Notes under the pieces: generated by a model
What the model was told of the DNA's origin: nothing
Seen by the model: the letters and a program-made list of their open reading frames with translations, nothing else
The model's database searches: none
Translations under genes and position numbers: made by a program
Shown: positions 46,082 to 55,542 of the stretch, piece after piece
How positions within the stretch are numbered: the stretch's first letter is position 1
Layout of the letters: every line of letters starts with the position of its first letter
Assembly (NCBI GenBank): GCA_023228145.1
Contig: JALOBU010000014.1
Coordinates: forward strand, 17,905-81,904
Length of the DNA: 64,000 nucleotides
Reading direction: 5' to 3'
Origin: Bacteroidales bacterium
GTDB lineage: Bacteria; Bacteroidota; Bacteroidia; Bacteroidales; CAIWKO01

Positions 46082-46306
46082 TTATTCTAAAACACAGGTA
46101 TAATCTGTAGCTTTAGTAACCCTGCCCTGAAACTGTTCGTTTTCACAGTTTGCTTCAGCACTGGTCTTATCTTCCATTTCGTAAATAAAATTTTCGTTAG
46201 CAGTTGGATTTATGGCGGATGTGCATTTACAAACCCTGTTTTTAACGCATGATGTTGCCATAACAGCTAAAAAAACGATACCGATTATAAAAATTACTTT
46301 TCTCAT
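46082..46306 (-). CDS. small cysteine-rich lipoprotein (74 aa)
   Basis: A lipoprotein signal (lipobox MATSC, cysteine near residue 20) is followed by a 54-residue mature part with five further cysteines (NRVCKCTS, ANCENE, YTCVLE). No known family. The ATG at 46304-46306 is clear. Convergent with recN. Confidence 0.65.
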   Translation of the reverse strand: MRKVIFIIGIVFLAVMATSCVKNRVCKCTSAINPTANENFIYEMEDKTSAEANCENEQFQGRVTKATDYTCVLE

Positions 46307-46384
46307 TTTGTTTTAAATTTTAATTTAATGCAAATTTACACATTTTTTAAAAATAAGTAATAACTAATAATAATTATAGGCTTG

Positions 46385-47305
46385 TTATTTTAGCCATTCA
46401 ATTATTTCTTTATAACCCATGCTGATATAGTTTACTTTTTTTTCTACAAATGTGTTGTTTATATATAAAATGGAAGGCAAACTGTAACCTGCAAGTTTAC
46501 GGAAACGCTCTCCCAGCAATATCATGTGAGGGATATCTGTTGTTTTTGTTTCATCAAAAAAAGTTTGTAAATCATTGGTTTTTCCATTTAATATTAAGTA
46601 AAAAGGAATCGCAGGGTTTTGTTTATGCATAATATGCATTTTATATGCAGCAATTTTGCAGTGCCGGCATCTCAGGCTCATGAACGAAATAATGTGTTTC
46701 CCTTTTCTTAAATCCACTTCTGGTTTAACAATATCATTGCTTGAATAAAGCGTGTCAAGGTTTATTTTATAACCGGTGCTTTCAGGGCTCTGCTGATAAG
46801 AAACAATGAAATCAGGAGGGTTGATAATATATGGGAGTGAAACAGAGGAGAGAACTCCGAGTATAATAAGTAGTGTTTGGAAGCGATATTTAAAGTTTGG
46901 ATGAAAAATATACAGCACAAAAGCAACGACAATCATGATAATATTTTTAATGATGGATTCAAGAGGTGTCATGACCAGAATATCTCCAAAGCATTTGCAG
47001 TTGCCTTTATTGCCTTCGGAAATTAATATTATAATAAGGTAAACTGTAAATATTAACAGCATCACAATAGTGGCTTTCAAAGTAAACTTTCTCATTCGGA
47101 TATTTAATATCAGCATGATGCCGAGAAAAAACTCCGCGGCAATAAACAGGCGTGAAATAAAAGGTGCCGTTTGCCAACCGGCAAATCCAAGGTCAATGAA
47201 TGTCAGCTCAAAAAGCTCAATAGGGAAAAGTTTGCTTAGCCCTGATAGAATAAAAACCAAACCAAGCAATACACTTAAAACAATGAATATTATTTTTTTT
47301 ATCAT
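46385..47305 (-). CDS. DoxX/MauE-like membrane protein with thioredoxin-type domain (306 aa)
   Basis: Four membrane helices of DoxX/MauE type occupy residues 1-150 (IIFIVLSVLLGLVFILSGLSK at the start), with the cysteines of GNCKCFG between helices. A C-terminal thioredoxin-like domain carries CRHC in SLRCRHCKIAAYKM and the cis-Pro-like LPSILYINN. It may handle redox chemistry at the inner membrane. Twelve bases separate it from the M28 peptidase gene upstream. Confidence 0.8.
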   Translation of the reverse strand: MIKKIIFIVLSVLLGLVFILSGLSKLFPIELFELTFIDLGFAGWQTAPFISRLFIAAEFFLGIMLILNIRMRKFTLKATIVMLLIFTVYLIIILISEGNKGNCKCFGDILVMTPLESIIKNIIMIVVAFVLYIFHPNFKYRFQTLLIILGVLSSVSLPYIINPPDFIVSYQQSPESTGYKINLDTLYSSNDIVKPEVDLRKGKHIISFMSLRCRHCKIAAYKMHIMHKQNPAIPFYLILNGKTNDLQTFFDETKTTDIPHMILLGERFRKLAGYSLPSILYINNTFVEKKVNYISMGYKEIIEWLK

Positions 47306-47316
47306 GTTATATTATT

Positions 47317-48687
47317 TTATAAAGCGTATTTATCTAATAAATAAACCAATGCGGCCATAGATGCCGCTCCTAGCTGTAATTCACGCTTGTTCACCGCTTC
47401 GAACACGTCGGTTGGAGCATGCTGATGGTCAAAATACCTTTGAGAATCGGTCATTAAGCCAAAAAGAGGGAATTTCAGATTTTTCATAATGCCAATATCA
47501 ACTGCTGAATGTCCTTCGATGAATAACCACAAACCATATTCTATAAGCAAGGGTTTCCATTTTTCAATGAGGCCTTTGATATTGGCTCCATTTTCGAAGC
47601 AAAACCCTTGTGGCGTAAAACCTCCGCAATCGGATTCAATGGCGGCTATATGTTTTTCATTTTTTTCTTCGACGACACTTGCATATTTACGTCCACCTCT
47701 CTGTGCCATTTCTTCATCCATGAAATGAACCACACGAAGGGTACGTTTTAGTTTAATTCCTAAACTTTTAAAAATCCTAAGCACCTCCATAGCCTGAACA
47801 ACACCAGCTCCGTCATCGTGCGCTCCTTCACCGTTATCCCAGGCATCAATATGAGCACTGACAACAATAATTTCCTCAGGATGTTCACTGCCTTTTAATT
47901 CTCCGATAACATTATATGATGTTGTATCCTCATTTTCAAAGCAACCTGATTTTAAAAAAATTGTCAGAGCTGTATCATTCTTTAGAAATTCACTGAGCAG
48001 GTCGGCACTTATTGTGCTAATAGCAAATGCAGGAATTTTTTTTATACTGTCATTATAATACATGATGCCCGTATGGGGATAATCATGGTAAGCAAGGGTT
48101 AGTGAACGGCTAATAGCTGCCACAGCACCATATCTGGCTGCGTAAGCAGCGCCGTGAACACGTTGGTTTGCAGCACCTCCATAAGCAGGAAAAGTAGAAT
48201 AAGTAGAGGGGTCAGCAGCACGGTTGAAAAACACTATTTTTCCTTCAATTTTATCTTTTCCCAGTAATTTCAATTCATCAAAATTTTTAACTTCCACTAC
48301 TTTTGCGCTGATTCCTTTTTTGCCGGTCCCAACAGAACCACCCAATGCGCATACCGAAAGATTTTTTTCAGGAGCTAATGATGTTTTGACTATGCAGGTT
48401 TCTTTTTCGCCACGTTTCCAGTTTCTTACTTTTAGGTCTTGTAAATAAACGGTATCGGCTCCATATTCGGCAAGGGTTTTTTTTGCCCAATACACGGCTT
48501 CAATGGATTGAGGTGCCCCCCCGATGCGCCCGCCTATTTCTTTACAGAGAAAAGATAATTTATTGTATGAAGTATAATTTGTAAGCGCTTCGGTAAATAT
48601 TTTCCTGATAATAAGAGAATCTTCATTCTGAGTATATCCGAAGCAGGTAATAACAGAAAGAAAAACAGCAAAAAAGTAATTTTTCAT
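47317..48687 (-). CDS. M28-family metallopeptidase, carboxypeptidase Q-like (456 aa)
   Basis: A signal peptide (to CFGYTQ) and a PA-type insert (about residues 125-230) flank a zinc aminopeptidase fold. Metal ligands are visible in order: AHIDAWDNG (His), HDDGAG (Asp), FMDEEMAQ (Glu-Glu), ESDCGGF (Asp) and FDHQHAPTD (His). The frame extends upstream to 48726, but ATG at 48685-48687 places the signal peptide correctly. It likely trims peptides in the periplasm. Confidence 0.88.
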   Translation of the reverse strand: MKNYFFAVFLSVITCFGYTQNEDSLIIRKIFTEALTNYTSYNKLSFLCKEIGGRIGGAPQSIEAVYWAKKTLAEYGADTVYLQDLKVRNWKRGEKETCIVKTSLAPEKNLSVCALGGSVGTGKKGISAKVVEVKNFDELKLLGKDKIEGKIVFFNRAADPSTYSTFPAYGGAANQRVHGAAYAARYGAVAAISRSLTLAYHDYPHTGIMYYNDSIKKIPAFAISTISADLLSEFLKNDTALTIFLKSGCFENEDTTSYNVIGELKGSEHPEEIIVVSAHIDAWDNGEGAHDDGAGVVQAMEVLRIFKSLGIKLKRTLRVVHFMDEEMAQRGGRKYASVVEEKNEKHIAAIESDCGGFTPQGFCFENGANIKGLIEKWKPLLIEYGLWLFIEGHSAVDIGIMKNLKFPLFGLMTDSQRYFDHQHAPTDVFEAVNKRELQLGAASMAALVYLLDKYAL

Positions 48688-48753
48688 AATATAAGTAAAT
48701 AAAAAACCCCGCAGCAAATTTACCACGAGGTTTTGAATAATAACAGAAAATGT

Positions 48754-50607
48754 TTATTTAAGTATTGTTATTTTACTACTGAATACTTTATCTTCTTTTA
48801 CAATTCTGATAATGTAAGAACCTTTTGCAAACCCTGAAACATCAATGGAATGATTTAAATTAATATTTTCTTCAGATAAAATCAGTTTGCCCATGAGGTC
48901 ATAAACTGCAAGAAAAGCATTTTCAGCATTTGAAATATTTATAATGTCGTTTGCTGGATTAGGATAAATGGCAATTTCTGCATCCATGTTACTAGTCTCT
49001 ATACCGGCTTCAACAGTAATATTGATATTATCAATGTAAAGGTTATTGCCGTATCCGCTAGTGCCTTTAAATTTAATTAAAACTTCAGGCTGCCCCACAT
49101 AAGCACTTAAATTTACAAACTCATTTCTCCACTGGCTTGCAGTAGGGACAAATGAGCTATTGGTATTTGGAGCTGTTGCCAGGGTAGAACCGGATTTGTT
49201 ATAAACGCTTGTCCATGTTTTACCACAATTGAGAGATACAAATACTTCAAGTTTATCGGTGTAGGAAGTTGAATATCTTGCGTGAGCCACATCAAATGTT
49301 AGTCCAAGGGAAGTAAGTGAAGAAAAATTTAGAGGTGTACAAAATAATTCATCATAACCAGATGAAATATAATAAAACATCAATTTTGCTGAAGCGTTGT
49401 TTGTTCCCCATGCACCTACTGTTGCTTTTTGCCATGTATAAGTATCATTTGTTGCATTGTTGATTATAAAATTTTCAGGTGGAAAAGCAGGAGCTTGAAA
49501 TCCTTCAGCAAAAGGTATTGAATAATATGTTCCAACAATACTAAATTTGGCTTTTACAGTGTCACTTTTATGGCTGTTATCAATAGTATCATTTGCCCTG
49601 AAAATATATGCAGTAAAATCATGCGAGCCCTCTATGGAAGTTAAGGTTGGAAATGTTATGCTTGTTGTGTCCTTATGGTCGAGAACACCAGTCCAGATGA
49701 TACTATCTTCGGGATTATTATCAATTTTATAGTGAATGTTTAGTTTAGTAAGTGCTTCACTACCTTTATTTTTTATAAGAATTTTAGGAGAGATGGTTGA
49801 GATACATTGTAAAAATATTATGTTGCTTAATTTTTCCAAAGAGCCATCAACTAAAAAAGGAATAGGCATACTGTATGCTGCCTGCTTAACGCTTTTATTG
49901 GCATTATCCTGTATCCATGCAACCACAGCAACTTCAGTTAAGTCATAAATGTATGCTGGCAATGCTACTGCAAACATCAGGCTGTCTTTTTCTCCGATTG
50001 TCCAGTTGGTTGCTATGGTTGTTCCGCTTGCGTTAGGAAGCATTTTTCTCATAACTTCAAAAAAGTCCTTTTCACCATTGGCGCCGGGTGCTGAAGCAAA
50101 ATGGATTTCCTGCTCTGTGATGGCAACATGGCATTTAGGTGTAGTCATAGTTATTGCTTCTGTGGCTTCAAAAACACATTTAATAAAAATAGAGTCTTTA
50201 TCATCAGATAAATAATGTGTAAGAGTCATTACAAACGGTGATGGGACAACAGATTCGTTATTAATTGTTGTTTGATTTATATTTGAAGGGTGTGTATTGA
50301 GAGTACCATCCATGACAGCTTTTGGAACGGAATTTATACTGTAATATGATATTCTTACATCAACTTCAGTGGGGTTTTGTTGATTCATTGGGTCGAACCC
50401 GGGGAAGTCCCACTGGTATTTGATAGGAATAACTTTGTTTGCATTGGCATCCAGAAGGGCATTAAACCCCGGATTAGTAGCAGCGCAAGGGCCGCATGAA
50501 GCATTGGAAAATTCTTCCATTAAAATCATTCGATGGCTTTTGGGTTGTTGGGCAAAGCCTATGGCTGTAATCGAAAGTAAAGTCAATAGTGTGAAAAATT
50601 TTCTCAT
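48754..50607 (-). CDS. Omp28-like secreted protein with T9SS sorting domain (617 aa)
   Basis: A signal peptide (to IGFAQ) leads to an Omp28-type thioredoxin-like domain with CGPC in EFSNASCGPCAATNPGF. The middle part is beta-rich (CARDB- and MAM-like regions, about 270-530). A C-terminal type IX sorting domain (IAIYPNPANDIINISN to KITILK) ends the protein. The frame extends to 50652, but the ATG at 50605-50607 is the signal-peptide start. Exported to the surface or medium; role unknown. Confidence 0.85.
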   Translation of the reverse strand: MRKFFTLLTLLSITAIGFAQQPKSHRMILMEEFSNASCGPCAATNPGFNALLDANANKVIPIKYQWDFPGFDPMNQQNPTEVDVRISYYSINSVPKAVMDGTLNTHPSNINQTTINNESVVPSPFVMTLTHYLSDDKDSIFIKCVFEATEAITMTTPKCHVAITEQEIHFASAPGANGEKDFFEVMRKMLPNASGTTIATNWTIGEKDSLMFAVALPAYIYDLTEVAVVAWIQDNANKSVKQAAYSMPIPFLVDGSLEKLSNIIFLQCISTISPKILIKNKGSEALTKLNIHYKIDNNPEDSIIWTGVLDHKDTTSITFPTLTSIEGSHDFTAYIFRANDTIDNSHKSDTVKAKFSIVGTYYSIPFAEGFQAPAFPPENFIINNATNDTYTWQKATVGAWGTNNASAKLMFYYISSGYDELFCTPLNFSSLTSLGLTFDVAHARYSTSYTDKLEVFVSLNCGKTWTSVYNKSGSTLATAPNTNSSFVPTASQWRNEFVNLSAYVGQPEVLIKFKGTSGYGNNLYIDNINITVEAGIETSNMDAEIAIYPNPANDIINISNAENAFLAVYDLMGKLILSEENINLNHSIDVSGFAKGSYIIRIVKEDKVFSSKITILK

Positions 50608-50752
50608 AATTTTCTTTTTATGTAATGACCAATAAATATATTTTGATGACAAAATTAGTTTATTATACTTATCATATTAAAAGTTAACTATAAATTAACT
50701 ACAACTTGATACTTTTCAGATTGTTAGATAAAAAAAACAGGTATATAAAACA

Positions 50753-51943
50753 TTATTGGGCTTTTCTCATGGGGCTTTTCTTAAGAATTTCTTCGAGCAT
50801 TTCAGGGACATTTTTAATTATACCGGAAAAAATCATCGCAGCTATAATATAGGGTTTGTATCCGGCCTCAATATAAGTAGGTATTCTGTGTTTTTCAAAA
50901 ACAGCTTTAGATACTTCGCCTTCTTTGCACGAAACAGATGATATGTCGGCAGGCAGGCAATGCATATAAAGCGCTTTGCCATTTTTTGTAAGTTTTATAA
51001 TATCTGCATTACATTCCCAGTGTTTATATTTTGCATTATTTTCAAGACAATGTTTCTCAAGTTCATCCAAACCTGCGGCATTTTTTTTGAGTAAAAGCTC
51101 TGTTCTTTTTTGCATCACCGTGTATGGCGCCCAGCTTTTAGGATATACAATATCAGCATTTTTAAATGCTTTTTTTATATCGTTTGTAACATAAAAATTG
51201 CCACCGCTTTTCCTGGCATTTTTTCTTGCAATATCAAGTACTTCAGGGATAAGATCATAACCTTCAGGATGTGCAAGTTCCACGTGCATTCCAAAACGTG
51301 TCATCAGCCCGATGATACCCTGAGGTACGGATAAAGGCTTGCCGTAACTTGGAGAATAGGCCCATGTCATCGCTATTTTCTTTCCTTTAAGGTTTTCCAG
51401 AGAACCGAAATATTTTTTCAAATGAAGCAAATCGGACATGGATTGTGTCGGGTGGTCAATATCGCATTGCAAGTTGATGATGACAGGGCGGGAGGGGAGC
51501 ACCTTCTTTTTAAAACCCTCATTAAGGGCTATGGCTACTTCCAACATATAAGTGTGCCCTTTACCAAGAAACATATCGTCGCGTATGCCAATGACATCTG
51601 ATAGAAAAGAAATCATGTTAGCAGTTTCCCTGACGGTTTCCCCGTGAGCAATCTGTGATTTGACTTCATCCAAATCCTGCACAGCAAGACCTAGCAAATT
51701 ACAGGCAGATGCAAAAGAGAAGCGTGTACGCGTTGAATTGTCACGGAAATTGGAAATGGCAAGGCCGGAATCAAAAACCCGCGGAGAGATATTTTTGTTA
51801 CGCATATCCTTAAGAATCTCGGCTATAAGCAAAATAGCCTGCAACTCATCATGTGTTTTATCCCACGTAAGTAAAAAATCTTTCCCAAATAAACCGGTCT
51901 TGTATTTTTTCAATTCAGAAATTAACTCATGGATTTTATTCAT
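50753..51943 (-). CDS. ygeW: knotted carbamoyltransferase YgeW (396 aa)
   Basis: A member of the carbamoyltransferase family, closest to YgeW. Landmarks: FLLTWDKTHDEL, FRDNSTRTRFSFASACNLLG (carbamoyl phosphate motif STRTR), HGETVRETANMISFLSDVIG, HPTQSMSDL and HCLPADI. YgeW differs from ornithine carbamoyltransferase by a protein knot; its true substrate is not settled. It follows ygeY by 11 bases, so the two form an operon, as in purine or amino-acid catabolic loci. Confidence 0.9.
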   Translation of the reverse strand: MNKIHELISELKKYKTGLFGKDFLLTWDKTHDELQAILLIAEILKDMRNKNISPRVFDSGLAISNFRDNSTRTRFSFASACNLLGLAVQDLDEVKSQIAHGETVRETANMISFLSDVIGIRDDMFLGKGHTYMLEVAIALNEGFKKKVLPSRPVIINLQCDIDHPTQSMSDLLHLKKYFGSLENLKGKKIAMTWAYSPSYGKPLSVPQGIIGLMTRFGMHVELAHPEGYDLIPEVLDIARKNARKSGGNFYVTNDIKKAFKNADIVYPKSWAPYTVMQKRTELLLKKNAAGLDELEKHCLENNAKYKHWECNADIIKLTKNGKALYMHCLPADISSVSCKEGEVSKAVFEKHRIPTYIEAGYKPYIIAAMIFSGIIKNVPEMLEEILKKSPMRKAQ

Positions 51944-51954
51944 AGGTGTAATTT

Positions 51955-53142
51955 TTAAAACAACATAGCATAAGCGGCATAAAATGCGGAAGCATCAACT
52001 AAATCGCTGACAGGAACTTTTTCATCGGGGGCATGCGCCAGGGCTTCATTACCCGGACCAAAGCCGATAACAGGTATTTTATACAATCCATTTATAGTAA
52101 CTCCATTGGTTGAAAAAGTCCATTTGTCAATAAAAGGTTTCTTACCAAATACATGTTCAAAAGCTTCAACAGCTGTTTTTACGGAGACATGTGATTCATC
52201 AATTTTCCATGTTGGAAAGTACTTTTCCATTCCGTAGTCTTTGCCTGTGTATGCTTTCCCGTTGTAATACAAAACCCTGGCTTCGGCATCCATTCCTTTG
52301 ATGATTTGATTTATTTCGGCCATAGCTGTTTCTTTGGTTTCTCCCCAGGTGAGGCGCCTGTCGAGATGTATCTTCGCATAATCGGCAACAGCACATAACG
52401 AAGGGCTCCCGGAAACAAATTCCGAAACGGTAACCGAACCCTTGCCAAGAAAATCATCACTTGTTATTCGTTCATTAAGTTTTTCTATTTCAAGGCATGT
52501 TTTCGAAGCCATATAAATGGCATTAATGCCGCGTTCAGGTGCCGAACCATGCGAGGACTTTCCCCTGAAACTCACCTCAATCTCCATACGTCCTCGGTGG
52601 CCACGATAAATATTAAGGTTAGTAGGTTCAGTACTTATTACAAGGTTGGGTTTTATATTATCTTCTTCAATTATGTACTTCCAGCAAAGCCCGTCGCAAT
52701 CTTCTTCCATCACACTGCCTATAAAATATATCGTAACATCTTTATCATAGTTCAGTTCCTTCAGTATTTTCCCGGCTGTGATAAAGGCAGCCGGCCCGCC
52801 TTTCTGGTCAACGCTGCCACGGCCATGAACATAGCCATCTCTGATGTGGCCGCAATACGGGTCAAATGACCAGTTGCTGATATTACCTGTATCCACCGTA
52901 TCAATATGTCCGTCAAATGCAAGAATGCGTTTGCCATTGCCAATCCTGCCGATGACATTTCCCAGGCCATCAATAAATACTTCATCGAAACCTGCTTCCT
53001 GCATTTGTTTCTTCATGACTCCGGCCACTTCCTTTTCTTGCCCGCTGAGTGATTTTGCTTTGATGAGCTGCGATAAAATATGAGATGTATAAGAGGAATG
53101 GCTATTTGCAAGGGAATTTACTTTTAAGAGCATTTTGTCCAT
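51955..53142 (-). CDS. ygeY: YgeY-type M20 hydrolase (395 aa)
   Basis: An M20-family metallohydrolase of the YgeY group. Metal motifs: LAFDGHIDTVDTG, GRGSVDQKGGPAAF, MEEDCDGLCW and the distal GPGNEALAHAPDEKVP. The frame extends to 53166, but ATG at 53140-53142 is preferred; ATG at 53133 is also possible. Substrate unknown; the group is linked to anaerobic purine and selenium-dependent catabolism in other bacteria. No further genes of that locus are seen here. Confidence 0.88.
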   Translation of the reverse strand: MDKMLLKVNSLANSHSSYTSHILSQLIKAKSLSGQEKEVAGVMKKQMQEAGFDEVFIDGLGNVIGRIGNGKRILAFDGHIDTVDTGNISNWSFDPYCGHIRDGYVHGRGSVDQKGGPAAFITAGKILKELNYDKDVTIYFIGSVMEEDCDGLCWKYIIEEDNIKPNLVISTEPTNLNIYRGHRGRMEIEVSFRGKSSHGSAPERGINAIYMASKTCLEIEKLNERITSDDFLGKGSVTVSEFVSGSPSLCAVADYAKIHLDRRLTWGETKETAMAEINQIIKGMDAEARVLYYNGKAYTGKDYGMEKYFPTWKIDESHVSVKTAVEAFEHVFGKKPFIDKWTFSTNGVTINGLYKIPVIGFGPGNEALAHAPDEKVPVSDLVDASAFYAAYAMLF

Positions 53143-53240
53143 AATTTTACAATTATATTTTAGCAAAATTAGTATGTCTTGTGTAAATAACGGAAATATT
53201 TATTCGCAATAGCTTTTCAAATAATATTTTTCTATAAACC

Positions 53241-53271
53241 TTTTATAATCTCATTATTAATAGTATCTTTG
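53241..53271 (+). promoter_or_regulatory. promoter of rpsA
   Basis: TATCTTTG at 53264-53271 is a full match to TAnnTTTG, and TTTT at 53241-53244 lies exactly 19 bases upstream in the -33 position. The leader to the ATG at 53356 is about 80 bases. Confidence 0.55.
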
Positions 53272-53355
53272 TACCCCATTTAATTTAATGATAATTAACG
53301 GAATTATTAACCCCTGTCTGTAAGATAGTTACAGGCATACAAATCAAAAAAAACA

Positions 53356-55470
53356 ATGAACGAAGAAACAAATCTGGGCGACCAGGAAAATGTTGAACCT
53401 AAACGGGAAGAGATTATCAACGAAACAGAAGTAGAGGCAGAAAGCTCTACAGAAGAAGCTCCCATTGCAGAGACAAAAGAACAATTTTCTGACGAAATGG
53501 AAGTGAATGAATTAACTGAAGAAACTCCGGAAGAAAAACACATGGAAGAACCTGAGGCGAAAGTTCAGGAGGAAAAAGAAAAACCGAAAAAAAATGACCA
53601 TGTAGCTCCTGAAAATTTTGACTGGGAAACCATTGGAAAGAAGCACGACAACTACTCTTCAAATGAGCGTAAAAAACTCGAAGATATTTATGAAAAAACC
53701 ATGAGTTCTATTGTAGAACAAGAAGTGGTGGAAGGAACCATCGTTGGAATGAATAACCGTGAAGTTGTGGTAAACATAGGTTTCAAATCGGATGCTGTTA
53801 TTTCATTAAATGAATTCAGATACATGGACGATTTAAAACTTGGAGATAAAGTTGAAGTATATGTTGAAAGCCAGGAAAACCTTACCGGACAGCTTATTCT
53901 TTCACATAAAAAAGCCAAACTGCTCAAAGCATGGGAACGTGTGAACGAAGCTCTTGAAAAAGATGAAATCATTACAGGTTTTGTAAAATGCCGCACCAAA
54001 GGTGGCCTCATTGTGGATATTTTTGGTATAGAAGCATTCCTACCCGGCTCACAAATAGATGTAAAACCAATACGTGATTATGACATTTTTGTAGGCAAAA
54101 ACATGGAGTTCAAGGTGGTGAAGGTGAACAACGAATTCAAGAATGTTGTCGTTTCTCATAAAGCTCTTATCGAAGACGAACTCGAACAGCAGAAATCACA
54201 GATTATAGCCAAACTCGAAAAAGGGCAGGTACTTGAAGGAACTGTCAAAAACATCACTTCTTATGGAGTATTTATTGACCTAGGAGGTGTTGACGGGCTT
54301 ATTCACATTACCGACCTCTCATGGGGCCGCATCAACCACCCTGAAGAAATAGTTACACTTGACGAAAAAATTAATGTGGTTATCCTTGACTTCGACGAAG
54401 GTAAAAAACGTATTGCTTTAGGTCTTAAGCAATTAACTCCTCATCCTTGGGATTCGCTGGATGCAAACCTAAAGGTAGGTGACAAGGTAAAAGGAAAAGT
54501 AGTTGTAATTGCAGATTATGGTGCATTTATCGAGATTACTAAGGGTGTGGAAGGGCTTATCCATGTGTCCGAAATGTCGTGGTCTCAGCATCTCCGTACA
54601 GCACATGATTTCCTGAAAGTGAATGATGAAATCGAAGCTGTGATTTTGACTATTGACCGTGAAGAACGTAAAATGTCTCTTGGCATAAAACAACTTATTC
54701 CCGACCCATGGGCAAATATTGCAGCCAAATATCCTGTTAATTCCCACCATGAGGCCACAGTTCGCAATTTTACGAATTTTGGAATCTTTGTTGAACTGGA
54801 AGAAGGCGTTGACGGTCTTATACACATTTCTGACCTTTCCTGGTCGAAAAAAATTAAACACCCTGCGGAATTTACCAAAATCGGAGAAAAAATTGAAGTG
54901 GTAGTTCTTGAAGTGGATACAGAAAACCGTCGTCTAAGCCTGGGACACAAACAACTCGAAGAAAACCCCTGGGACGTTTTTGAAACAGTATTCAGCATAG
55001 ACAGTATCCATAAAGGCACCATTGTAAGCTCTAATGACAAGGGCGCAGTTGTATCATTGCCCTATGGGGTTGAAGGTTTTGCTCCTGCACGCCATTTACT
55101 TAAACAGGATAACACTTCGGCGCGCACAGACGAAACCATAGAATTTAAAGTTCTTGAATTCTCGAAAGAAAATAAGAAAATACTTCTTTCACATTCCAAG
55201 ACATGGCAAGACCTCATTAATGCTGAAAAAGTCAAAGAAGCAACAGAAAAGAAAACAAAAGATGCTGCCACTAAAAAAGTAGTTAAAAAGTTGAAAGATA
55301 ATATGGAAAAAACTACTCTTGGCGACATAGAAGCTCTGGCAAACCTTAAATCGGATATGGAGCAGAGTGAAAGGGAAAAATTTGAAAAACGCTATAAAGC
55401 AAAAGAAAGCAAAAAAGAAGAAAAAGCAGAAGATAAAACTGAAGCCAAACCAGAGGAAAAAAGCGAATAA
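53356..55470 (+). CDS. rpsA: 30S ribosomal protein S1 (704 aa)
   Basis: A translation-initiation and mRNA-binding protein. An acidic, glutamate-rich N-terminal extension (about 1-110) is followed by six S1 domains, of which domains 3-5 are most alike (VFIDLGGVDGLIHITDLSW, AFIEITKGVEGLIHVSEMSW and IFVELEEGVDGLIHISDLSW), and a lysine- and glutamate-rich tail. The N-terminal acidic part and the charged tail are typical of Bacteroidota S1. A strong terminator follows. Confidence 0.95.
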   Translation: MNEETNLGDQENVEPKREEIINETEVEAESSTEEAPIAETKEQFSDEMEVNELTEETPEEKHMEEPEAKVQEEKEKPKKNDHVAPENFDWETIGKKHDNYSSNERKKLEDIYEKTMSSIVEQEVVEGTIVGMNNREVVVNIGFKSDAVISLNEFRYMDDLKLGDKVEVYVESQENLTGQLILSHKKAKLLKAWERVNEALEKDEIITGFVKCRTKGGLIVDIFGIEAFLPGSQIDVKPIRDYDIFVGKNMEFKVVKVNNEFKNVVVSHKALIEDELEQQKSQIIAKLEKGQVLEGTVKNITSYGVFIDLGGVDGLIHITDLSWGRINHPEEIVTLDEKINVVILDFDEGKKRIALGLKQLTPHPWDSLDANLKVGDKVKGKVVVIADYGAFIEITKGVEGLIHVSEMSWSQHLRTAHDFLKVNDEIEAVILTIDREERKMSLGIKQLIPDPWANIAAKYPVNSHHEATVRNFTNFGIFVELEEGVDGLIHISDLSWSKKIKHPAEFTKIGEKIEVVVLEVDTENRRLSLGHKQLEENPWDVFETVFSIDSIHKGTIVSSNDKGAVVSLPYGVEGFAPARHLLKQDNTSARTDETIEFKVLEFSKENKKILLSHSKTWQDLINAEKVKEATEKKTKDAATKKVVKKLKDNMEKTTLGDIEALANLKSDMEQSEREKFEKRYKAKESKKEEKAEDKTEAKPEEKSE

Positions 55471-55485
55471 TTTTGCAACTAAGTA

Positions 55486-55523
55486 ATAAAAAAACGCCCT
55501 TATTATTATGGGCGTTTTTTTTT
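55486..55523. terminator. bidirectional terminator between rpsA and clpC
   Basis: AAAACGCCC at 55491-55499 pairs with GGGCGTTTT at 55510-55518 around a 10-base loop. T-runs on the plus side and A-runs (U on minus) on the other give a terminator usable by both convergent genes. Confidence 0.85.
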
Positions 55524-55542
55524 AGCAAAAATTATAAAAAAT

